A stretch of 64,000 nt of DNA from CAWATZ01 sp963784995 (lineage in GTDB: Bacteria > Planctomycetota > Planctomycetia > Gemmatales > Gemmataceae): the NCBI GenBank assembly GCA_963784995.1, contig CAWATZ010000012.1:124001-188000 (forward strand), read 5' to 3'. Positions within the stretch are counted from its first letter, which is position 1, and each line of letters opens with the position of its first letter. The position numbers were made by a program, and so were the translations under genes. Below are positions 8,350 through 17,582 of this stretch, piece after piece. The notes below the pieces were generated by a model, which was not told the DNA's origin, did no database searches, and saw only the letters and a program-made list of their open reading frames with translations.

Positions 8350-9447
8350 ATGAAACGTCTTGCCCCTCTGTTCCCCTTGCTGTTTCTGGGAGCCCTCGCC
8401 CTGGCCCAGGACACGGGAAAAAAGGAGACAAAGCCTGCCCAGGAGCGCTCGGACAAGGAGCTGATCGAGGACCTCCAGAAGACGCTTGAGCAGGTGCTCA
8501 AGGAGCAGGAAAAGAGCGAAGACCCCCGGCAGCTGGCCGAGCGCTGCAAGAAGCACGTCGAGAAGGCCGAGGCCCTGCTCAAGGAGTTCGAGCGCTCCAC
8601 CCCCCGAAGTCCCCTGCTGATCCAGGCCCGGACGCTGACCCTCCGCGTTTACGACGAGACCCCCGACCCGGGCCTGATCGACAAGATGGAGGCGCTGGCC
8701 CAGACCCTCAAGAAGACGGTCGCGAAGGGCTCCGAGCCGGCGGCGCTGGCTGACCTGGTCATGCTCAGCGCCACGGTGGGCCGGGCCCTGCAGGATGCCG
8801 ACACCACCGAGAAGGTCAAGGAGGCCTGGGGCAAGAACGCCGACGAGTTGCACAAGAAGATCAGCGACTACCTCGCGACCTATCCGAAGCATCGTGACGG
8901 ACTGGACCACCTGGCCGAGATGGCCGCCCTGGCTCGCGTTGCCGGCGACGACCGGACGCGCACTCTGATCGTCGCCAGCGTGGCCCGCAACTTCCCCGAT
9001 CACCCGATGGCACGCGAATTCAAGCGTGAGCAGGCCGTGGGTAAGGAGCTGGAGTTCCGCTTCACCCCGGTCGGCGGCAAGCCAACGAGCATCAAGGACT
9101 TGCGCGGCAAGGTGGTAATCATCGACTTCTGGGCCACGTGGTGCGGTCCGTGCAAGAAGGAGCTGCCGAACCTCAAGAAGCTGCTGGAAAAGCACCGCAA
9201 TGATGGCCTGGAGATCATCGGTATCAGCCTGGACGAGAACGAGAAGGATCTCAAAGAATTCGTGAAGGAGAACGGCATCGGCTGGCCGCAGGTGGTGGGC
9301 AAGCCGGCCGCGGAGTTTGCCGACAAGTGGGGCATCGAATACGTCCCGGTGATGTTCGTGGTCGATCGCCAGGGCAAGCTCCGCAGCGTCGATGCCCGCG
9401 ACAAGCTGGACAAGCTGGTCCCGGCGCTGCTCGCTGAGAAGAAGTAA
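8350..9447 (+). CDS. secreted TlpA-like thioredoxin-fold protein
   Basis: 365 aa with a signal peptide (MKRLAPLFPLLFLGALALAQ). A Lys/Glu-rich helical region of about 220 residues follows, then a TlpA/AhpC-TSA thioredoxin domain with the redox motif WATWCGPCKKE (Cys265 and Cys268). A late cis-Pro region (IEYVPVMFVVD) is also visible. It is expected to reduce or exchange disulfides outside the cytoplasmic membrane. AAAGGA precedes the ATG. The long helical linker before the thioredoxin domain is common in planctomycete members. Confidence 0.92.
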   Translation: MKRLAPLFPLLFLGALALAQDTGKKETKPAQERSDKELIEDLQKTLEQVLKEQEKSEDPRQLAERCKKHVEKAEALLKEFERSTPRSPLLIQARTLTLRVYDETPDPGLIDKMEALAQTLKKTVAKGSEPAALADLVMLSATVGRALQDADTTEKVKEAWGKNADELHKKISDYLATYPKHRDGLDHLAEMAALARVAGDDRTRTLIVASVARNFPDHPMAREFKREQAVGKELEFRFTPVGGKPTSIKDLRGKVVIIDFWATWCGPCKKELPNLKKLLEKHRNDGLEIIGISLDENEKDLKEFVKENGIGWPQVVGKPAAEFADKWGIEYVPVMFVVDRQGKLRSVDARDKLDKLVPALLAEKK

Positions 9448-9471
9448 TCGGCGCAGCGGTGCCCGCGGTGA

Positions 9472-9605
9472 TGGACGACCCCTGCCGGCTTGCCCGGCAG
9501 GTGAAGAAGGTCATTGGCTAGAAGAGAGGAAAGAAGAACGCTTTTCTTGCCTTTTCTAGCTGCTGACCTGCTTCACCTGCCGGGCAAGCCGGCAGGGGTC
9601 GTCCA
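9472..9605. repeat. long inverted repeat between tlpA-like gene and recN
   Basis: Perfect 35-bp arms (9472-9506 and 9571-9605), starting tggacgacccctgccggctt. The 64-nt centre is also partly self-complementary (GCTAGAA / TTCTAGC). The whole 134 bp can fold as one imperfect hairpin. It may end transcription, or be a small non-autonomous element. Confidence 0.8.
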
Positions 9606-9697
9606 AGTGGGAGTGTCTTCTTCTGCCACTGAAGTTGGTACAATGGTTCATGTCCTGAGAAGGGTTTCGAGTCCGGGGCGGATGGCAACTTTGAACC

Positions 9698-11395
9698 ATG
9701 CTTTGTGAACTGTCCGTGCAGAACCTGGCTCTGATCGAGGACGTGCGCGTCGAGCTGCAGCCGGGCTTTTGCGCCTGGACCGGCGAGACCGGGGCCGGCA
9801 AGTCGCTGCTGCTGGGGGCCCTGGGTCTGTTGCTGGGCGAGCGTGGCTCGACCGATCTGCTTCGCACCGGGGCCGAGGAGCTGCGCATCACCGGCCGCTT
9901 CGAGCTGACCACTCCCGAGCTGAAGCGCGACGTCGAGACCATTCTCGATACCACCCTGGAAGACAGCGAGATCATCCTGGCTCGCCGGCTCAACCGCGCC
10001 GGCCGCAGCCAGGCGTACGTCAACGACCAGCCCGTCGCGGTGGCCACGCTGCGCCAGATCGGCAGCTTGCTGGTGGACATCCACGGCCAGCGCGAGAGCG
10101 AATCGCTGCTGCAGCCCGCGTATCAGTTGCAATTGCTCGACGCCTACGGCCAGCTCGATGCGCCGCGGCAGAAGTACCTCGACCTGGCGGCCCGGCTGCG
10201 CGAACTGCGCCGCGAGTGGAAGGCCCTCTCGGCCCAGCAGCAGCAGCGGCAGCGGGAGCTGGCCCTGGTCCGCTTTGAGCGGGAGGAGCTGGACAAGGCG
10301 GCCCTGGAGCCGGGCGAAGTACAGGAGCTGGTCAAGGAGCGCGAACGGCTGCTCAACGCCCAGAGCCTGCAGACGCTGGCCGTGGAGGGCTTTGCCCGGC
10401 TCTATGACGAGGACGCCAGCGTCATCGATCTGCTTGGCAATTTGCAGCGTGAAGCGGAGGGCTGGTGCCGGCTCGATGCGCGACTGGAAGAGGTCGTGAA
10501 CCGGCTGGAGGCGCTTCAAAGCGAGGTCAAGGACGTGGCCCATACCCTGCGCGACCTGGGCCAGCACTGGGAGTCCGACCCGGAACGGCTGGAAGAGGTG
10601 GAGCGGCGGGTGCAAATGCTCCGCCGGCTGGAGAGCAAGTATCGCAAGTCGATTGACGAACTGATCGTCTATCGGGTGGGATTGGATGAGCAGGAAACGC
10701 AGCTGCAGCAGCAGGAGGAGAGCCTGGAGGGTCTGCAAACGCAGATCAGCGACACTTACGCCCAGCTAAAGCAGGCCGCGGCCGAGCTGAGCAAGCAGCG
10801 CCGCAAGGTGGCGGGCAAGCTGGCCCAGCAGACGCAGAAGGAGCTGGCCGACCTGGGCATGCCCGAGGCCCGGCTGGAGGCGGTGCTGGAGCCGATCGCG
10901 CTGGGCGACAACCCGCTGGAGGCGGAGGTCCCGGCGTGGGGGGCCGACCAGCTGGAGCTGACGCTGGCGGCCAACCTGGGCGAGCCGGCCCGGCCGCTGC
11001 GCAAGGTCGCCTCGGGCGGCGAACTGTCGCGCACCATGCTGGCGCTGAAAACGGTGCTGGCCGGCCACGATCGGATGAGCACGCTGGTCTTCGACGAGAT
11101 CGACGCCAACGTCGGCGGCCGGCTGGGCGACGTTCTGGGACAGAAACTGGCGGCCCTGGGACAGACGCACCAGGTCATCTGCGTGACGCACCTGCCGCAG
11201 GTGGCCAGCTACGCGCGCAACCACTGGACCATCCGCAAGTTGAAGCGAGCGAATCGCACGGTGACGCGGATCGCGCAGCTGGCCGATTCCGAACGGCTGG
11301 AGGAACTGGCCAGCATGCTGCGCGGGGAGTCGCGCGGGGAGACGACCCGACAGGAGGCTGCTGCCATGCTGGAGGCGGCGCGGCGGTGCTGGTAG
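9698..11395 (+). CDS. recN: DNA repair protein RecN
   Basis: 565 aa, the normal RecN length. This is an SMC-like ATPase acting in double-strand break repair. The N-terminal Walker A is GETGAGKS (near residue 30). Two long coiled-coil arms rich in Leu/Glu/Arg span about residues 150-370. The ABC signature ASGGELSRTM and the Walker B region LVFDEIDANVGG lie near the C-terminus, followed by HQVICVTHLPQVAS. No strong Shine-Dalgarno precedes the ATG at 9698, but homology begins at once (LCELSVQNLALIED). It is convergent with the secretion ATPase gene, with a hairpin between them. Confidence 0.96.
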   Translation: MLCELSVQNLALIEDVRVELQPGFCAWTGETGAGKSLLLGALGLLLGERGSTDLLRTGAEELRITGRFELTTPELKRDVETILDTTLEDSEIILARRLNRAGRSQAYVNDQPVAVATLRQIGSLLVDIHGQRESESLLQPAYQLQLLDAYGQLDAPRQKYLDLAARLRELRREWKALSAQQQQRQRELALVRFEREELDKAALEPGEVQELVKERERLLNAQSLQTLAVEGFARLYDEDASVIDLLGNLQREAEGWCRLDARLEEVVNRLEALQSEVKDVAHTLRDLGQHWESDPERLEEVERRVQMLRRLESKYRKSIDELIVYRVGLDEQETQLQQQEESLEGLQTQISDTYAQLKQAAAELSKQRRKVAGKLAQQTQKELADLGMPEARLEAVLEPIALGDNPLEAEVPAWGADQLELTLAANLGEPARPLRKVASGGELSRTMLALKTVLAGHDRMSTLVFDEIDANVGGRLGDVLGQKLAALGQTHQVICVTHLPQVASYARNHWTIRKLKRANRTVTRIAQLADSERLEELASMLRGESRGETTRQEAAAMLEAARRCW

Positions 11396-11405
11396 GTTGG
11401 CACAG

Positions 11406-11459
11406 AGTAGCCATCACGCTCCGCGTGATGAAAACATCACGCGGAGCGTGATGGCTACT
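11406..11459. terminator. bidirectional hairpin between recN and the ATPase gene
   Basis: Perfect 25-bp arms (agtagccatcacgctccgcg...) with an AAAA loop, sitting between two convergent genes. The arms contain a nested smaller palindrome (catcacgc / gcgtgatg). The position fits a shared terminator. Confidence 0.7.
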
Positions 11460-11469
11460 TTGAAGAGCA

Positions 11470-12654
11470 TCACGGCCGTGGTCCCAGGATGCGCAGGATC
11501 TCCGCCGAGCTCGTGAAGCCCTCGCGGATCGCCCGGTCGGCGGCGTGCCAGATCGTCTGCCGCCCGGTCAGGCTCGCCGCCGTTTCCAGCGCCTCCGTGT
11601 CCGACCGTGCCAGGATCGCCTGCCGCAGCGTCGCATCCAGCACCAGCAGCTCCGCCAGCAAGCGCCGACCCTGGTAGCCCGTCCCCGCACAGCGCGGACA
11701 GCCAACCGCCCGGAAGCCGACCTCGGCCGGCTGCCGGCACTCCGGACAGAGCTGCCGTACCAGCCGCTGGTTCAGGATGCCGCGCAGGCTGCTCGTCAGC
11801 AGGTAGGGCTCAATGCCCATCTCCATCAGCCGATTGATGACGCCGCACGCCGAGCCGGTGTGCAGCGTCGTGAAGACCAGGTGGCCCGTCAGGGCCGCCT
11901 CGACCGCGATGGCCGCGGTTTCCCGATCGCGCACCTCGCCGATCATCATGACCTCGGGATCTTGCCGCAGCAGACTCCGCAAGCCCCGGGCAAAGTCGAA
12001 CTCCGTCCCCGGCCGGGCCTGGGCCTGGCTGACGCCGTCCAGCGCCTGCTCGACCGGATCTTCAATGGTGACAATGTGCCGGCTGCGTTGCTCGGCCTGG
12101 ACCAGGTAGCGCAGACAGGCGTAGATGGTCGTGGTCTTGCCGCTGCCGCTGGGGCCGGTCAGGAAGATCGCTCCGGTGCGCTCGCGCATCAGGTCGAGCA
12201 GGGCGGCCAGCACTTCGGGGTCGAGCCCCAGCTGCTCCAGGTCCAGCACCTGCCGAGTCCCGAGGAAGATCCGGACGACCACCTTCTCTCCCTGGATCGT
12301 CGGAAACGTGCTGACGCGCATGTCCGCTTGCTGCCGGCGATAGCTCCCTTCCTGGGGCACGTCGAGCCGGTAGGTCAGCAGCTCGGCCAGCACCTTGAGC
12401 CGGGCCACGATGTTGACCGCGAGGGCGCGATCGATCCAGGCCAGGGTGTGCAGCACGCCGTCAAGGCGAAAGCGAACCTCCAGACCACGCGGCGTCGGCT
12501 CGAAGTGAACGTCGCTGGCCGAGCGGCGCAGGGCGTCGTCGAGGACGATGTCCACCAGCCGGCTGATCCGGTCAGGAGCAGTGGGCGAGACCCTGTCCAG
12601 GGCGGCCTGGAGATCGGGAGCGGTTTTCGGTTCGAGGAGGGTGCTGGTGTTCAT
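11470..12654 (-). CDS. GspE/PilB-family secretion or pilus ATPase
   Basis: 394 aa. This is an AAA-like motor of type II secretion or type IV pilus machines. Walker A is GPSGSGKTTT (near residue 167), the Asp box IEDPVEQ follows, Walker B is MMIGEVRDRE (near 238), and the His box is TTLHTGS. A C-terminal zinc motif (CPEC ... CPRCAGTGY) is typical of GspE/PilB. The protein lacks the long N1 domain of full-length PilB. No pilin or secretin genes are in the window, so its partner machine lies elsewhere. The plus-strand complement of this gene has long open frames that are shadows. Confidence 0.93.
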   Translation of the reverse strand: MNTSTLLEPKTAPDLQAALDRVSPTAPDRISRLVDIVLDDALRRSASDVHFEPTPRGLEVRFRLDGVLHTLAWIDRALAVNIVARLKVLAELLTYRLDVPQEGSYRRQQADMRVSTFPTIQGEKVVVRIFLGTRQVLDLEQLGLDPEVLAALLDLMRERTGAIFLTGPSGSGKTTTIYACLRYLVQAEQRSRHIVTIEDPVEQALDGVSQAQARPGTEFDFARGLRSLLRQDPEVMMIGEVRDRETAAIAVEAALTGHLVFTTLHTGSACGVINRLMEMGIEPYLLTSSLRGILNQRLVRQLCPECRQPAEVGFRAVGCPRCAGTGYQGRRLLAELLVLDATLRQAILARSDTEALETAASLTGRQTIWHAADRAIREGFTSSAEILRILGPRP

Positions 12655-12697
12655 GGTTGTCCATTGTCGCGGATTTTCGCGAAGACAGCCAGAGGTT

Positions 12698-13471
12698 TTA
12701 GCTGCGTCCGGTCAGCAAATCCACGACCCAGCAGCCCCTGGCATGCGGTCCCAGCTTCCGACAATGACCAACGATGCGTGCATCTGTGCATCCGGCTTCT
12801 TCGAGAGCGTCGGCCAGGATAGGCAGATCGTCGAAAGCCCGGGTGTCGTAGATGCTCTGAGCGACCTTCCGGACGGTGCAGTCATTCCACCCGATCAAGG
12901 CAGAGTAGATGGTGGAATCATTGAAGAGGTTGCCAAAGATGCATCGGAGAAGGTCAGTCTGGGCTCGCTCCTCGGCACGTTCACTGGCTGAGAATCCAGG
13001 GTCAGACGTCATAACACCCGGATTCGCGATGCCTGCACAGGCTAAAGACGCATTGGAGGAAGCGTAGTAAGCGGCCTTTTGAGGTGCCTGCCAAAGCACG
13101 ACCGAAGCCAAGGCCAGCGCCTCGTGGATCGGCTTGAGGGCCGCACGTTCAGCCCCGCGAGAGGCACGCCACCGCCCCTCAAGGGCTTCCAGTGGGGCCC
13201 AAACACGCGCCTCCGCCTGCTGAAACTCCTCGACAGTGGCTCGCCCATCGACAAAGCGCTCAGCGACCTCAACGGCAGCTTGGGCCAGAGGCTCGGGCAG
13301 CAGGTGCCGAACGCGATGGTAACAGGCACACGCGAACAAGCGCAGCTTGCGATCGCTTGTCTTGCAATCGGGGAACGACTCCACCGCCTGCACTCGCGGG
13401 TAATCGGTCCCAAGCAGGAAGCGCAGCATCGGTGTTGGGTCGGTGCAGGAGCAGAATTGCTCTTCGGTCAT
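12698..13471 (-). CDS. planctomycete protein with C-terminal ILADALEEAGC module
   Basis: 257 aa from the ATG at 13471, which has GGAG upstream. The N-terminus MTEEQFCSCTDPTPMLRFL and the motif DRKLRLFACACYHRVRHLL mark a family that is abundant in Gemmata-like genomes, as I recall, and has no known function. Several Cys and Trp residues suggest a compact fold. The last 60 residues (VAQSIYDTRAFDDLPILADA ... GCWVVDLLTGRS) form a module shared with the genes at 13703-14719 and 16109-17447. All three lie on the same strand and may form one unit. Confidence 0.8.
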   Translation of the reverse strand: MTEEQFCSCTDPTPMLRFLLGTDYPRVQAVESFPDCKTSDRKLRLFACACYHRVRHLLPEPLAQAAVEVAERFVDGRATVEEFQQAEARVWAPLEALEGRWRASRGAERAALKPIHEALALASVVLWQAPQKAAYYASSNASLACAGIANPGVMTSDPGFSASERAEERAQTDLLRCIFGNLFNDSTIYSALIGWNDCTVRKVAQSIYDTRAFDDLPILADALEEAGCTDARIVGHCRKLGPHARGCWVVDLLTGRS

Positions 13472-13702
13472 GCCGTCGCTCCTTTCCCAGCGGGGCGCCA
13501 GCGGTTGCTGTCCGCCAGGTCTGCCGGCCATTTTTGGGCAATGGCGGACAGGACCGAACTTGCCTGTGAGAGTCCAGATGCTGCCAGGACGGGTCAGAAT
13601 TCTGCCTGCCTGCCATCTGCCAGGGTATTCGGGAAGCGGGCCCGCCGCCTCTCTCCCGGAGTAGCCGGGTCAGCTGTCCCCAGCACGCTCGCAGCTCTTT
13701 CA

Positions 13703-14719
13703 CTAATCTTTGCCGAGAATCAAATTCAACACCCAGCAACCTCTCGTATGCTCTCCATCCTGGCGGCAGTGAGTCAGGATGGCGGAGTCGTGACACCCGG
13801 CCTCTTCGAGAGCGTCAGCCAGGATGGGTAAGTGGTCGAAGGTCCGGTCGTCGTAAATCGCCTGGGCGAGTTTCGGGATGGTGCCTCCATTCCAGTGAAG
13901 CCAGCCAGGATCGAGTATGACGTTGGCGGGTGGCATGAGGTCGCAGCTTTTCGGGTAGCGGAGGTTGGGTACTGCTGTTTGAATGCTGTCGGACATATTG
14001 AAGACGAGTAACGACTCGTAAGCCATGCCCCCCTTCAGTTTCCGAAGGGCGGAAGGGAACGCCCAAAAAGTAAACCGACCGCTCGCGAGCGGCGTGGCCG
14101 ACCGGCGGAACCATGCTTTGAGCCTGTTCCACCACCGCCTCGTCTGCGCCTGCGCGTGCCGGCCCCCGATCACGCGATACCTGTTCCCGATCCACTGGAA
14201 GTTGCTGGCGACCAAAACGGCTTGGTCCCTGTCCCAGTGGGAGCTCAGGATAGGAAGCGCTGCTTTATCCTCCTCGGAATAAGGCCGGTGGCGGGTCCAC
14301 AGCTCCAGGCGGATTTCTACAGGAGGGGAAGCGAAAAAGGGCGTAGTCGGGTCAGCACCCGGGCAACGCTCCGTCCACCCTGCCCAGGGGTCGAGGATGG
14401 GACTATCCGGTTCTCCCTCGGCTAACAAGGGCAAGGGACCGGCCGGAACGTGCCACAAGCTGTGCTTCCCGTCTTTCAGGGTTGCGACGGTTCGGACGGT
14501 CTTCCACCGCTGCCTGTAACCATCATCCACGATGCCAAAAGGCAAGTAGAAGGTAGCTTCTGTCCGGTTCTCCAGGGACGCACGGAGACGGTTGGCGTAG
14601 GCAATCTCAGGGTCACGAGGGCCATCGGGCACAACAAAGGCGATCTCCGGGTCAGCGTTCAACTGGTCCAGAAGGACGTTCACGTCTCGACCGTCAGCGA
14701 AGAAGGAAAGCGCTGGCAT
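13703..14719 (-). CDS. unknown N-terminal domain fused to the C-terminal module
   Basis: 338 aa. The first 270 residues have no family I recognise. They include an acidic N-terminus (FFADGRDVNVLLDQL), a Trp-rich middle (WWNRLKAWFRR) and no signal peptide or membrane helix. The last 60 residues (LAQAIYDDRTFDHLPILADA ... GCWVLNLILGKD) are the same module as in the gene at 12698-13471. The N-terminal domain differs completely, so the module behaves like a portable tag. It ends 47 nt before the transglutaminase-like gene stop on the same strand. Confidence 0.75.
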   Translation of the reverse strand: MPALSFFADGRDVNVLLDQLNADPEIAFVVPDGPRDPEIAYANRLRASLENRTEATFYLPFGIVDDGYRQRWKTVRTVATLKDGKHSLWHVPAGPLPLLAEGEPDSPILDPWAGWTERCPGADPTTPFFASPPVEIRLELWTRHRPYSEEDKAALPILSSHWDRDQAVLVASNFQWIGNRYRVIGGRHAQAQTRRWWNRLKAWFRRSATPLASGRFTFWAFPSALRKLKGGMAYESLLVFNMSDSIQTAVPNLRYPKSCDLMPPANVILDPGWLHWNGGTIPKLAQAIYDDRTFDHLPILADALEEAGCHDSAILTHCRQDGEHTRGCWVLNLILGKD

Positions 14720-14765
14720 CCTGAATCCTCTTCAAGCCCTTCTTCCACCGCTGCTGCCCTGGTCC

Positions 14766-15977
14766 TCATTTCTTGTTCAAGAGTTCGACCAGCTCGGCGG
14801 CGGTTTTGGCAGCCCCGGCTTTGAGCTGGCCTGGCATGAGGGTGCCTGTCTTCAAATAGCGGGTCCATGCTTCTGCCGCCATCTGCGTTGCTTCTTCGCT
14901 CGGCTCGAATTCGGCGAGCGGCTTGGCCATTGTCCAGAACATGTCCTGGCCGAACAAGTGGATTCCCGAAGTCAGCAGCTCGATTTCCTGGCCGTAAGGG
15001 CAGCCCACCATGACTCCCATGCGCGGCTTCATGGCCGTCTGTTCCTCCTGGATCGTCGTCTTGGCCATGATGACGTTCTGCCACGGTTTGGAAGGAATGT
15101 CGGCGTGCAAGGAGGACGGATCGAACGGGACCCAGCGATCTTTCTCCCAGAACTCCACGATCCGATGCATCTCCAGTCGCTGGGAGATGGGAGGAATCAC
15201 CGCAAGGGATCGGCAGGCGATTCCTTTCGAGCGCATCAGGGCGGCGGTGAGATTGGCGTTACTTGTACAGATGCCATTCTCGCCGCTCTTGAGAATGCCC
15301 AGGGCATCGAGAGAGCGGGGCTGCCCGAGCCGCTTCATTCCCCGTATGTGCTGCTGGACGTTCGCGGCGAACTCGCTGGCCTTGCCCGTGTTCGGCCAGA
15401 GTTGCGCTGCGAGCTTGGTGATCGGCTCCGCCTGGGACTGGACGCACGCAGTTGGTTTGGAGTACGGTTCGACCGGCGTGCGGTTTGGAGTGACGTTGCG
15501 TGATGCCAGCAGGACGACTGCCGACCACGCGATCTGAACGTCCTGCTTTTTCCCCGCCAGGCGGACCAGGACGGTGACGTTGCCCTCCTCACTTTGACGC
15601 AGGCGGAACTCGGTAGCCGCCTCGGCCGGGGTCGTGCGAATGAAATAACAGAGGGGCACCTGGCCATCGGCGAGCTGAGGGATCGGCAGGAGGACCTCCT
15701 GCATTTCGCTGGAAATGACCCGGACGTGCGCTCCCCCCACGGCACCCGCAAGCCCACTCTTGCTCATCACTCGGTTCGGAGCGGCGTTGATGCGTTTTTC
15801 CAGATCGCCTTGCAGTTCAGCGAGTTTGTCCTGTCGAATGGCGACCTCCACGTCCCTGGCGCCAGGCTTCTGCTTGGGCCCTGGCTCGGACGGTTTGGCC
15901 GGATCGTCGGACCCACATCCAAGGGCAGCAATTAAACAGAGACACGTGGACAGGGCAATGATGCAATTCGGTCGCAC
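14766..15977 (-). CDS. transglutaminase-like lipoprotein
   Basis: 403 aa from a GTG at 15977, chosen because GGAGGTG lies just upstream and the signal peptide starts there. The lipobox is AALGC, with the lipidated Cys at residue 21. The transglutaminase-like triad is visible as Cys237 (GENGICTSNANL), His271 (EMHRIVEF) and Asp286 (WVPFDPSS). It is therefore expected to be a membrane-anchored cysteine peptidase or transglutaminase-fold enzyme outside the cytoplasm. It sits within a cluster of module-bearing proteins but does not carry the module itself. Confidence 0.85.
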   Translation of the reverse strand: MRPNCIIALSTCLCLIAALGCGSDDPAKPSEPGPKQKPGARDVEVAIRQDKLAELQGDLEKRINAAPNRVMSKSGLAGAVGGAHVRVISSEMQEVLLPIPQLADGQVPLCYFIRTTPAEAATEFRLRQSEEGNVTVLVRLAGKKQDVQIAWSAVVLLASRNVTPNRTPVEPYSKPTACVQSQAEPITKLAAQLWPNTGKASEFAANVQQHIRGMKRLGQPRSLDALGILKSGENGICTSNANLTAALMRSKGIACRSLAVIPPISQRLEMHRIVEFWEKDRWVPFDPSSLHADIPSKPWQNVIMAKTTIQEEQTAMKPRMGVMVGCPYGQEIELLTSGIHLFGQDMFWTMAKPLAEFEPSEEATQMAAEAWTRYLKTGTLMPGQLKAGAAKTAAELVELLNKK

Positions 15978-16108
15978 GGAACACCTCCAGTCGAAGGAAT
16001 CCCCTTCCCGCTTGTGGTAACGCTGCCAGACGCGGGAAGGCCGGTTGTCTCGTAGTGGCCTGTCCAGGCCGAAAGGTGACAACGGTTTCCGCGCCAAATT
16101 GCCGGAAC

Positions 16109-17447
16109 TCATGGGAGGTCCTCCTTGCCCAGCAAACAGTTCACGACCCAGCAGCATCGCAGATGTGCGTCGTGGCTGCGGAGGTGCTTGAGAATGCGGA
16201 CGTTTGCACATCCGGCATCTTCCAGAGCGTCTGCCAGGATGGCAAGGCGAGCAGGTTCGAGAGCGCCGGCAGGGGAAGCTCTCTTCACGGGCAGCTTGAG
16301 CAAGCGACAGGACGGTTGGGGCTTGCCAGCTGGAGTCAATCGCCACAGGATCGGTTTCTGCCAGCACGATCGCCGATTGGGGTCTTGCGAACCCGCCCTT
16401 CTTGATCCCAACTGCAATCCAGGGCCTGTCCGGATGAGCCGCAACGGAGCGAGGAGTTCCCGGTTCCGGAAGTTGCCAGGAGCAAGCGAGCTGGGATTCT
16501 TCCCAGAGACAGACTTCTCCGCCGGCGCTGACGCTAACCCAGCGGTCGCCATCGCATAGCGAGCAAATCCCCACGATGCTGTTTGGATTGTACGTTGCCC
16601 AGACAAGGTAGCGATCTGGGTGGGCAATGCCCTTTCTGTCCGGCGCGGGCCGAAGACGGTGTTGTTGCCAGCTGCCGGTCCACGACCATGCATCCAACTC
16701 CCCATCAAGCCCGCCGGTAATGAACGCATCCTCGGAGGGCCGGGCCCCAACGGCGCTGATGCGACGCCAGTCCTGGACTGGAATGACCAGCGTTTGTTGC
16801 GGGTTGCCTTTGAGTGGGACAGCGACAAGGCCATCCGCCGCCTTTCCTGACGCTCGCCAGGAGGGATCGGCCTCCAACTCTTGCCAGGGAATCAGCCCAC
16901 CGCAGCCGGTGATTACCGTTTTTCGCGCGACAATGATCCGGCTGCTCGTCAGGTGACGTGACGCGGAACCGTGGTTGACGCCCAGACCCCGAGAAGGCCG
17001 CGTTACCCGAATGACGTTCTCGACGTGCGCCCGATGGTTCCGCACGATCAGGTATTTTCCGCAAAGCAGAACACCCGTCGGAGCAAAAGGGCGGTGGTCG
17101 TGCTGACGGGCCGGGGTTAACGTTTCCTTGAGGGTCAGCTCCAGACCTGAGACTTCAAAGAGGAGAGTTGGGCCTGCATTGTGGCGCGAGGCCCAGGTTG
17201 AGGCAGCCAGATGGAGGTCGTCTGGCGAAAAGCAAACGCCCGAGACGGTGAAAGGCCCCAGCCGCCGGCCAGGTGAAGGCAGGTCCATGCAGGGGAACAG
17301 CTTGCTCTCTCCTGAGATGAGGTCGATCAGGAGGATGCCGCCTTCCCCGTAGAACGAGCCGCCGCCGACGGCAAGGCGCGTGCCGTCCCGCGAGAACATC
17401 ACGGAATAGGGGGCCCAGGGAGTTGTGATGGTCTGGATAACTCGCAC
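16109..17447 (-). CDS. WD40-like beta-propeller with C-terminal module, one frameshift
   Basis: Starts with GTG at 17447, 5 nt after AAGGAGGT. The N-terminal part has degenerate WD40 blades (SVMFSRDGTRLAVGGG, SGVCFSPDDLHLAAS, GGEVCLWEES, RSVAAHPDRPWIAVG). The frame is lost near 16275-16290. The next frame carries the shared module LAILADALEDAGCANVRILK ... CCWVVNCLLGK to the stop at 16109. Restoring one base joins the two into about 445 aa. It is the third protein in the cluster with this C-terminal tag. Cytoplasmic, with no signal peptide visible. Confidence 0.7.
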
Positions 17448-17554
17448 GTTGGACCTCCTTCTCTTTCAAGGTTGGGGCTCTTCCGGACATCCAGGGTCCG
17501 TGATGCCGTTGCTCCTTTTCCGAGCCATCCTTCTCTCCTTCCCATTTCTTCTTC

Positions 17555-17563
17555 TGTTATACT
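17555..17563 (+). promoter_or_regulatory. extended -10 before the NUDIX gene
   Basis: TGT-TATACT, a good extended -10 box about 20 nt before the ATG at 17583. No clear -35 was found, which is tolerated with an extended -10. Confidence 0.35.
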
Positions 17564-17582
17564 CAAAGCGGTGGTCGATCCA

